NCBI RefSeq assembly: GCF_010731115.1
Contig: NZ_AP022616.1
Coordinates: forward strand, 1,984,001 to 2,048,000
Direction of reading: 5' to 3'
Source of the DNA: Mycolicibacterium phocaicum
Lineage (GTDB): Bacteria > Actinomycetota > Actinomycetes > Mycobacteriales > Mycobacteriaceae
Length of the DNA stretch: 64,000 nucleotides
This document shows, one piece after another, positions 58,036 to 64,000 of this stretch. Below the pieces are notes generated by a model that was given only the letters and a program-made list of their open reading frames with translations, searched no databases and had not been told where the DNA came from. The first letter of the stretch is position 1. The number at the start of each line of letters is the position of its first letter. The position numbers and the translations under genes are program-made.

Positions 58036-59097
58036 TCAGGCCCCGGCGAGGACCGCCTCGACCTCTTGCGTCTGTCCCGCGATCGGCGGGATGCGGGTGG
58101 CCCGGACGTACACGGTGTCGCCCTCGAGGAGCTGCAGCGCTTCGGCGTCGCCGCGGGTGATCTGCGCGGTGAACGGCGTGTGGTCCGCCGCGGTCGTCAG
58201 CTCGACGCGCACCTCGAAGCCCAGCACGACGACACGGTCGACCTTGGCCCGCAGCACTCCGGTGGCCGCGACGTCGTCGTCGGCCTGGGAAATGGCCATG
58301 TCGGGGTTGCGGCCCACGCGGATGTCGTGGGGGCGCACCAGCGTCCCGTTGATGGTCGACACGGCGCCCAGGAACGACATCACGAACGGGTTGGCCGGGC
58401 TGTCGTAGACCTCGGTCGGCGACCCGACCTGCTCGATGCGGCCCTTGTTGAGCACCGCGATCCGGTCGGCGACGTCGAGCGCCTCGGCCTGGTCGTGCGT
58501 GACGAGCACGGTGGTCACGTGCACCTCGTCGTGCAGGCGGCGCAGCCAGCTGCGCAGGTCGTCACGCACCTTGGCGTCGAGGGCGCCGAACGGCTCGTCG
58601 AGCAGCAGCACCTGAGGATCGACCGCGAGCGCGCGGGCCAGCGCCATGCGCTGGCGCTGACCGCCGGAGAGCTGGCTGGGGTAGCGCGTCTGGAAACCGC
58701 TGAGCCCCACCACCTCGAGCAGGCTGTCGACCTTCTCCTGGATCTCGGCCTTCGGCTTCTTGCGGATCTTCAACCCGAACGCGACGTTCTCGCGCACCGT
58801 GAGGTGTTTGAACGCCGCATAGTGCTGGAAGACGAACCCGATGCCGCGCCGCTGCGGCGGCACCCCGGTGACGTCGTTGCCCTTGATGGTGATGGTGCCG
58901 GTGTCCGGGGTGTCGAGGCCGGCGATGGCCCGCAACAGCGTGGACTTACCCGACCCACTGGGGCCCAGCAGCGCCGTCAGCGAACCTTCGGGCACGTCGA
59001 AGTCGACGTTGTCGAGGGCCGCGAAGTCGCCGTAGCGCTTGTTGGCGCCGCGCACCGTGATGGCGGGAGTGCTGCCCTGCTTCTGCTCGTCACTCAT
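58036..59097 (-). CDS. cysA: Sulfate/thiosulfate ABC transporter ATPase
   Basis: A 353-residue ATPase energising sulfate import. Walker [10 protein letters not shown], signature [15 protein letters not shown] and Walker [15 protein letters not shown] are complete. The C-terminal 110 residues form the regulatory OB-like domain of the CysA/MalK type ([13 protein letters not shown] onward, TOBE). It is the last gene of subI-cysT-cysW-cysA, 24 bp after cysW. Confidence 0.95.
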   Translation of the reverse strand: MSDEQKQGSTPAITVRGANKRYGDFAALDNVDFDVPEGSLTALLGPSGSGKSTLLRAIAGLDTPDTGTITIKGNDVTGVPPQRRGIGFVFQHYAAFKHLTVRENVAFGLKIRKKPKAEIQEKVDSLLEVVGLSGFQTRYPSQLSGGQRQRMALARALAVDPQVLLLDEPFGALDAKVRDDLRSWLRRLHDEVHVTTVLVTHDQAEALDVADRIAVLNKGRIEQVGSPTEVYDSPANPFVMSFLGAVSTINGTLVRPHDIRVGRNPDMAISQADDDVAATGVLRAKVDRVVVLGFEVRVELTTAADHTPFTAQITRGDAEALQLLEGDTVYVRATRIPPIAGQTQEVEAVLAGA

Positions 59098-59121
59098 GAT
59101 CGGTTTCTTCCTATCGAAAGG

Positions 59122-59934
59122 CTATTGTGCCGCCCGGACACGCCGGGCGTCGAGGATTACCTGCACGATCAGCACGATCACCGCGACGGCCATCAGCAGC
59201 GTCGACACGGCATAGGCGCCATACTCGGCGCCGCGGCTGTACCGGTCCGAGACCAGCAGGGTGAGGGTCTGGGACTGGCCGGGCAGATTGGAGGACACCA
59301 TGATGACGGCGCCGTACTCCCCCAGCGTGCGGGCGACGGTCAGGACGATGCCGTAGGTCAGGCCCCAGCGGATGGACGGCAGCGTGATCCGCCAGAACGT
59401 CTGCCACCATTGCGCGCCGAGGGTGGATGCCGCCTCTTCCTGGTCGGTGCCCAGTTCGTGCAGCACCGGTTCGACCTCGCGGATCACGAACGGCACCGTC
59501 ACGAAGATGCTCGCCAGCACGATGCCGGGGAAGCCGAAGATGATCTTCAGGCCCCAGCTGTTCTCGACGAAGCCGAGCAGGCCGGCCGATCCCCACAACA
59601 GGATCAGGGCGACACCCACGACGACGGGCGACACCGCGAACGGCAGGTCGATCACGGCCTGCAGCACGCTCTTTCCGCGGAACCGGTTGCGCGCCAACAC
59701 CAATGCGGTCGGTACCCCGAACAGCACGTTGAGCGGCACCACGATGGCAACGACGAGCAGTGACAGCTGCAGCGCGGAAATGGCTGCCGGCGTGGTGATC
59801 TGGGTGATGAACGCGCCGAAGCCGGGCTGGAACGTACGCCACAAGATCAGTCCGACGGGCACGATGACGAGGATCGTGATGTACGCCAGCGCCAGGTAGC
59901 GGGCGAGGTAACGAACCACCGGCGAGAGGGTCAT
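59122..59934 (-). CDS. cysW: Sulfate ABC transporter permease CysW
   Basis: A 270-residue permease with six transmembrane helices. The EAA-type cytosolic loop is LGTDQEEAASTLGAQWWQTFWRITLPSIRWG, which docks to CysA. The ATG start overlaps the cysT stop (ATGA). It forms the channel with CysT. Confidence 0.94.
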   Translation of the reverse strand: MTLSPVVRYLARYLALAYITILVIVPVGLILWRTFQPGFGAFITQITTPAAISALQLSLLVVAIVVPLNVLFGVPTALVLARNRFRGKSVLQAVIDLPFAVSPVVVGVALILLWGSAGLLGFVENSWGLKIIFGFPGIVLASIFVTVPFVIREVEPVLHELGTDQEEAASTLGAQWWQTFWRITLPSIRWGLTYGIVLTVARTLGEYGAVIMVSSNLPGQSQTLTLLVSDRYSRGAEYGAYAVSTLLMAVAVIVLIVQVILDARRVRAAQ

Positions 59935-60812
59935 GGCGCAAGCTCCTCACGCTTGGCCGCCCGCGATCCGATGACCCGCAACACGAACAGCACCAGGAAC
60001 GAAATCACCAGCAGCACAATCGAGATCGCGGCCGCACCGGTGCGGTCGTCGTTCTCGATCAGGGTGCGGATCCACTGCGACGACACCTCGGTCTCGCCGG
60101 GCACCGCACCGCCGATCAGCACCACCGAACCGAATTCGCCGATGGCGCGGGAGAAGGCCAGGCCCGCACCCGACAGCAGTGACGGCAGCAGTGCCGGCAG
60201 CACGACCTTGGTGAAGATCACGAAGTTGTTGGCGCCGAGTGACGCGGCCGCCTCTTCGGTTTCGTGGTCCAGTTCGAGCAGCACCGGCTGCACCGATCGC
60301 ACCACGAACGGCAGCGTGACGAACAGCAGCGCGACGCCGATGCCCCACTTGGTGTGCTGCAGATGCAGATCGACCGGGCTGGCCGGACCGTACAGCGCCA
60401 GCATCACGAGGCTCGCCACGATGGTCGGCAGCGCGAACGGCAGGTCGATGACGGCGTCCACCAGTCGCTTACCGACGAAGTCGTCGCGCGTCAGCACCCA
60501 CGCCACCAACAACCCGAAGACCAGGTTGATGAGCGCGACGGCCGCCGAGACCTCGAGCGTCACCCGGAAGGACGCGATGGCCGAGTTCGACGTGACGGCG
60601 GACCAGAAGTACCCCCAGCCGCCACGCGCGGATTGAACCAGGATCGCGGCGAGCGGCAGCAGCACGATGACGGACAGCCAGATGCTCGCCGCGCCCACGC
60701 GCAACGACGTGGTGCCGAAGGCATGCTTCACGCCGGACCCCGGCCCGGCCGAGCCACCATTGGTGGACTCGGACCGGGCCGGGATGTCGTCGAACTCAAC
60801 AGCGGATGTCAT
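59931..60812 (-). CDS. cysT: Sulfate ABC transporter permease CysT
   Basis: A 293-residue permease with six transmembrane helices. The EAA loop is LDHETEEAAASLGANNFVIFTKVVLPALLPSLLSG. A hydrophilic N-terminal extension of about 45 residues (MTSAVEFDDIPARSEST...) precedes helix 1. I chose ATG 60812 because it overlaps the subI stop as ATGA; the longer reading enters subI. Four-base overlaps tie subI, cysT and cysW. Confidence 0.93.
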   Translation of the reverse strand: MTSAVEFDDIPARSESTNGGSAGPGSGVKHAFGTTSLRVGAASIWLSVIVLLPLAAILVQSARGGWGYFWSAVTSNSAIASFRVTLEVSAAVALINLVFGLLVAWVLTRDDFVGKRLVDAVIDLPFALPTIVASLVMLALYGPASPVDLHLQHTKWGIGVALLFVTLPFVVRSVQPVLLELDHETEEAAASLGANNFVIFTKVVLPALLPSLLSGAGLAFSRAIGEFGSVVLIGGAVPGETEVSSQWIRTLIENDDRTGAAAISIVLLVISFLVLFVLRVIGSRAAKREELAP

Positions 60813-61849
60813 CCAGTGGCCTGCTTGTAGATCTTGGTGATGCTGCCGTTTTCCTTGTCGAACAACGCCGGATCGACCGTCTTCCATCCACCGAGGTCAG
60901 CGATGGTCCACAGCTTCTCAGGGGTCGGGAAGTCCTTGGCGAACTCAGCGGTCACGGCCGGATCGACCGGACGGAATCCGGCCTGCGCCCACAACTTCTG
61001 TCCTTCCGCGGTGAACAGGAAGTTCTTCAGCGCGTTGGCCTTGTCCTGGTGCTGACCGGTGTTCAAGACCGCAACCGGGTTCTCGATCTTGAAGGTCTGC
61101 GCGGGGTTGACGTGCTCGACGTCCTTGCCCTGCCGCTCGACGTTGATGGCTTCGTTCTCGTAGCTGATCAGCACGTCACCGGTTCCGTGCAGGAACAGGT
61201 CGGTGGCTTCCCGGCCCGAGCCCGGACGGGTCTTGACGTGCTCGACGACGAGCTGCCGGATGTAGTCGATGCCGCCCTGGGCGTCCTTGCCGCCGTTGCT
61301 CTTCGCGGCGTACGGCGCCAGCAGGTTCCACTTGGCCGAGCCCGAGCTCAGCGGGCTCGGGGTGACGACCTCGACGCCCGGCTTGAGCAGGTCGTCCCAG
61401 TCCTTGATGCCCTTGGGGTTGCCCTTGCGCACGACCAGCGACACCACCGAACCGAACGGGACGCCCTTCGTGGCGTCGGCGTTCCAGTCCTTGCTGACCT
61501 TGCCGGCCTTCACCAGGCGGGTGACGTCGGGCTCCACCGAGAAGTTGACGATGTCGGCGGGGGCACCGGATTCGACCTTGCGCGACTGGTCACCGGAGGC
61601 ACCGTACGACGTGGTGACGGCGACGCCCTTGCCCTCAGGGGTGGCGGCGAACGCCGGGATGATCTTGCTCCAGCCGGGTTCCGGCACGGCGTAGGCCACC
61701 AGGGTCAGGGTGGTGTTGGCACCCGACTGTGCACCGCCACCACCGGCGGTGTCACTCGCTCCGCCACCGCAAGCGGCGAGCACCGTGGTGCTGGCCACGA
61801 CGGCGGCGACCGCGGTGGCGGGCCGCCAGTTCTTGATGATCTTGTGCAT
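60809..61849 (-). CDS. subI: Sulfate-binding lipoprotein SubI
   Basis: A 346-residue extracytoplasmic solute-binding lipoprotein. The signal peptide ends in the lipobox VLAAC with Cys27 lipidated. The mature part begins with a Gly/Asp/Ala linker. The sulfate-binding family blocks LTLVAYAVPEPGWSKIIPAFAATPEGKGV and the SYGASGDQSRKVE ligand region are clear. It delivers sulfate to CysTW. AGGAAGG ribosome site. It is preceded by a short Cys-ending leader ORF, so expression is probably linked to cysteine supply. Confidence 0.94.
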   Translation of the reverse strand: MHKIIKNWRPATAVAAVVASTTVLAACGGGASDTAGGGGAQSGANTTLTLVAYAVPEPGWSKIIPAFAATPEGKGVAVTTSYGASGDQSRKVESGAPADIVNFSVEPDVTRLVKAGKVSKDWNADATKGVPFGSVVSLVVRKGNPKGIKDWDDLLKPGVEVVTPSPLSSGSAKWNLLAPYAAKSNGGKDAQGGIDYIRQLVVEHVKTRPGSGREATDLFLHGTGDVLISYENEAINVERQGKDVEHVNPAQTFKIENPVAVLNTGQHQDKANALKNFLFTAEGQKLWAQAGFRPVDPAVTAEFAKDFPTPEKLWTIADLGGWKTVDPALFDKENGSITKIYKQATG

Positions 61850-61968
61850 TGATGGACCTTCCTTGCTGGTTTACGGATGGACTACCCGTCACACGGCAAG
61901 GGTGATTGATCAGCACGTGGGCATAGCAGAAGCCGACGCCGATCCCAGAAACCGCGGACGGAAACGGG

Positions 61969-62061
61969 TCAGCGACAACAGGCGACGTCAGCAACAGCGC
62001 GGGTACCCACGGCGATGAGAGCCAGGATGTGGCCCTCGGTTGTGCCGGACGCTGCGTGCAT
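61969..62061 (-). CDS. Leaderless Cys-ending leader peptide upstream of subI
   Basis: A 30-codon ORF starting with ATG that ends V-A-C-C-R, with the two Cys codons (TGT TGT) just before the last sense codon. A TATTCT -10 box (62074-62069) ends 7 bp upstream of the ATG, as expected for a leaderless transcript. It ends 119 bp before subI. This is the same arrangement as the leader upstream of sirA, so both sulfate import and sulfite reduction appear to be under cysteine-dependent attenuation. Only two Cys are present here, so the case rests on position and promoter spacing as well. Confidence 0.65.
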   Translation of the reverse strand: MHAASGTTEGHILALIAVGTRAVADVACCR

Positions 62062-62068
62062 GGCGGGA

Positions 62069-62074
62069 AGAATA
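62069..62074 (-). promoter_or_regulatory. -10 box of the subI leader ORF
   Basis: TATTCT on the minus strand fits TANNNT and lies 7 bp before the ATG of the leader ORF, predicting transcription start at or beside the A of ATG. Confidence 0.55.
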
Positions 62075-62099
62075 TCAGAGGTCGGCTGGTAGCAACTGC

Positions 62100-62186
62100 T
62101 CAGCGAGTCAACAGCCACGTGACAATGACCAGCACCACCAGCAGCACCAGAATCAGCGTCACCCGGGACTGCGGCAGTCCGTTCAC
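62100..62186 (-). CDS. 28-residue single-pass membrane peptide
   Basis: GTG start overlapping the stop of the upstream 64-residue gene as GTGA, so coupled translation is likely. The peptide VNGLPQSRVT is followed by one very hydrophobic helix (LILVLLVVLVIVTWLL) and a TR tail. No homologue is known to me. The overlap and clean membrane helix support it, but the size is at the limit of recognition. Confidence 0.5.
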   Translation of the reverse strand: MNGLPQSRVTLILVLLVVLVIVTWLLTR

Positions 62187-62377
62187 AGTGCGTCCTCCTC
62201 GACGTGGCGGGCCCGGTGCAGCAGCGTGATGGAGTAGCCCAGCGCCACGTCGAGCAGCACTGCCAGGCCATATGCGAGGGCCAGCACCACGGGCATCACG
62301 ATGATCGTCTGCACCACGAACGACAGGCCGGACAGCCACAGCTCGACGCCGTCCCACCAATTCAGAATGCCGTTCAT
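62183..62377 (-). CDS. Small conserved membrane protein (Rv2401A-like)
   Basis: A 64-residue protein with one long hydrophobic segment or two tight helices (about residues 14-52: LWLSGLSFVVQTIIVM and LALAYGLAVLLDVALGY) and a charged C-terminus HRARHVEEDAL. The ATG has a GGGTGGGAA site, and TAGGGT lies upstream as a -10. A longer frame reading exists but starts in the divergent trehalase gene. It matches in place and size a small membrane protein I remember between subI and the GH15 gene of M. tuberculosis. Function unknown. Confidence 0.65.
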   Translation of the reverse strand: MNGILNWWDGVELWLSGLSFVVQTIIVMPVVLALAYGLAVLLDVALGYSITLLHRARHVEEDAL

Positions 62378-62488
62378 CGATTCCCACCCTACGGTGTGCG
62401 CCCTTTCGAATCGCGCTGGGTCGAAACGGGAACGCCCCGTCCGGGCTTTCGGTGGACGGCAACCGCAGATGCAGTCGATGATGTGCGA

Positions 62489-64000
62489 ATGGTGCTGCCA
62501 CAAACGGACAAGTCGGGCCAATCCAGCGACCCAGGCCACATCCTGGCGAACGGCCACGGGATTCCTCACCTCGCCGCAGCGGGCGACGATTCACTGACCG
62601 GCGGTGCGATCTCGACCGCGGTCCGCACGCCGTTTCCGCCGATCGCGGATTACGCCTTCCTGTCCGACTGCGAGAACACCTGCCTGATCTCGTCCGCGGG
62701 CTCGGTGGAGTGGATGTGCGTGCCGCGGCCGGACTCCCCCAGCGTCTTCGGCTCGATCCTGGACCGCGGTGCCGGCCACTTCCGCCTGGCGCCCTACGGG
62801 GTGACGGTGCCGTCGGCGCGGCGGTACCTGCCGGGCTCATTGATACTGGAGACCACCTGGCAGACGCACACGGGCTGGGCCATCGTGCGCGACGCCCTCG
62901 TGATGGGCCCGTGGCACGACATCGAGACCCGGTCCCGCACGCACCGTCGCACCCCGATGGACTGGGACGCCGAGCACATCCTGCTGCGCACCGTCCGCTG
63001 TGTCAGCGGCACCGTCGAGTTCGTCATGAGCTGTGAGCCGTCGTTCGATTACCACCGCGAGAGCGCGACGTGGGAGTACTCGGCCGCGGCCTACGGCGAG
63101 GCGATCGCGCGGGCCGGCAAGAACCCGGAGGCGCACCCGACCCTGCGGCTGACCACGAACCTGCGGATCGGTCTGGAGGGCCACGAAGCGCGGGCCCGGA
63201 CGCGGCTGACCGAGGGTGACAAGGTTTTCGTCGCGCTGTCGTGGTCCAAGCACCCGTCGCCGCAGACCTTCGACGAGGCCTCCGACAAGATGTGGAAGAC
63301 CAGCGAGGCCTGGCGCCAGTGGATCAACGTCGGCGACTTCCCGGACCATCCGTGGCGGTCGTACCTGCAGCGCAGCGCGCTGACATTGAAGGGCCTGACG
63401 TACTCACCGACCGGTGCGCTGCTGGCCGCGAGCACCACGTCGCTGCCGGAAACGCCTCACGGCGAACGGAACTGGGATTACCGGTACTCGTGGATCCGGG
63501 ACTCCACGTTCGCGCTGTGGGGTCTGTACACCCTGGGACTGGACCGCGAGGCCGACGACTTCTTCTCGTTCATCGCCGACGTGTCCGGCGCCAACAACGG
63601 TGAGCGCCATCCCCTTCAGGTGATGTACGGCGTCGGCGGCGAACGCAGCCTGGTCGAGGAAGAACTGCACCACCTGTCCGGCTACGACTATTCGCGGCCG
63701 GTCCGGATCGGCAACGGCGCCTACAACCAGATGCAGCACGACATCTGGGGCACCATGCTCGATTCGGTGTACCTGCACGCCAAATCCCGTGAGCAGATTC
63801 CCGAGATGCTCTGGCCGGTGCTGAAAAACCAAGTGGAAGAAGCGATCAAGCACTGGAAGGAACCCGACCGCGGCATCTGGGAGGTCCGCGGCGAACCGCA
63901 ACACTTCACTTCCAGCAAGATCATGTGCTGGGTGGCATTGGATCGCGGCTCGAAACTCGCTGAGCTGCAAGGGGAAAAGTCCTACGCGCAGCAGTGGCGT
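62489..64000 (+). CDS. GH15 trehalase, 5' part (runs off the window)
   Basis: 504 codons are visible, open to the right edge. The frame has no stop, and the N-terminus is MVLPQTDKSGQSSDPGH. The glycoside hydrolase 15 landmarks are IADYAFLSDCENTCLISSAG (N-terminal beta domain), ERNWDYRYSWIRDSTF (catalytic barrel) and the general-acid Glu region GIWEVRGEPQHFTSSK. The orthologue in M. smegmatis is a phosphate- and Mg-dependent trehalase, cleaving trehalose to glucose. GTG two codons earlier is an alternative start. Divergent from the small membrane gene. Confidence 0.9.
   Translation, partial: MVLPQTDKSGQSSDPGHILANGHGIPHLAAAGDDSLTGGAISTAVRTPFPPIADYAFLSDCENTCLISSAGSVEWMCVPRPDSPSVFGSILDRGAGHFRLAPYGVTVPSARRYLPGSLILETTWQTHTGWAIVRDALVMGPWHDIETRSRTHRRTPMDWDAEHILLRTVRCVSGTVEFVMSCEPSFDYHRESATWEYSAAAYGEAIARAGKNPEAHPTLRLTTNLRIGLEGHEARARTRLTEGDKVFVALSWSKHPSPQTFDEASDKMWKTSEAWRQWINVGDFPDHPWRSYLQRSALTLKGLTYSPTGALLAASTTSLPETPHGERNWDYRYSWIRDSTFALWGLYTLGLDREADDFFSFIADVSGANNGERHPLQVMYGVGGERSLVEEELHHLSGYDYSRPVRIGNGAYNQMQHDIWGTMLDSVYLHAKSREQIPEMLWPVLKNQVEEAIKHWKEPDRGIWEVRGEPQHFTSSKIMCWVALDRGSKLAELQGEKSYAQQWR

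Overview
The window is high-GC actinobacterial DNA that I place in a mycobacterium, most likely a non-tuberculous, Mycolicibacterium-type species. The gene order follows, from memory, the M. tuberculosis Rv2357c-Rv2402 segment (glyS, smtB-zur, uppS, recO, amidase, era, ybeY, phoH, rsmE, dnaJ2, hrcA, mbtH-mbtA, mbtI, hemW, sirA-cysH, cysTWA-subI, GH15 trehalase). Mycobactin genes, type VII secretion proteins, IdeR-type iron boxes and leaderless starts all point the same way. I saw no rRNA, tRNA, CRISPR array or insertion sequence.

Layout: (1) 1-1.7 kb, an EspA/EspE-like protein coupled to a lipoprotein. (2) 1.9-12.2 kb, housekeeping: glyS, a zinc-sensing smtB-zur operon, a recO-uppS-hypothetical-Nudix operon, an amidase, and a phoH-ybeY-CBS protein-era operon. 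(3) 12.3-15.4 kb, a small secreted protein and an orphan three-gene esp-like operon resembling espA/E-espC/F-espD/H, far from any visible ESX core. (4) 15.5-19.4 kb, rsmE, dnaJ2, hrcA and two small genes, followed by a repeat-filled gap. (5) 19.8-40.9 kb, the mycobactin siderophore cluster: mbtB-T-C-D-E-F-G-H in tight overlapping order on the minus strand, with mbtA divergent from a tandem IdeR box. (6) 41-44.3 kb, four accessory genes (two membrane proteins, a secreted LAS-type peptidase-like protein, a MarR regulator). (7) 44.3-49.3 kb, mbtI and a two-subunit ABC exporter-fold transporter, each preceded by an iron box. (8) 49.4-62.2 kb, hemW, assimilatory sulfur metabolism (sirA, cysH, sirohydrochlorin chelatase; cysK-cysE; subI-cysT-cysW-cysA) with kup in the middle. 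(9) The 5' part of a GH15 trehalase runs off the right edge.

How it works together: MbtI makes salicylate and MbtA activates it onto the aryl carrier of MbtB. MbtB, E, F (NRPS) and C, D (PKS) build the mycobactin core, MbtG hydroxylates the lysines, MbtH assists adenylation, and a separate thioesterase (MbtT) edits. The IdeR-boxed ABC pair probably moves the siderophore. In the sulfur block, the SubI/CysTWA importer feeds sulfate, CysH and SirA reduce it, the chelatase supplies siroheme for SirA, and CysE/CysK make cysteine. Two of these operons carry leaderless short ORFs ending in cysteine runs, the signature of cysteine-responsive attenuators.

The best candidates for unusual biology are the orphan esp operon, the EspA/E-like protein plus lipoprotein pair, the poly-cysteine leaders, the iron-boxed ABC pair lacking a siderophore-reductase domain, the MbtB/thioesterase split with a cysteine nucleophile, and the families of intergenic inverted and direct repeats.
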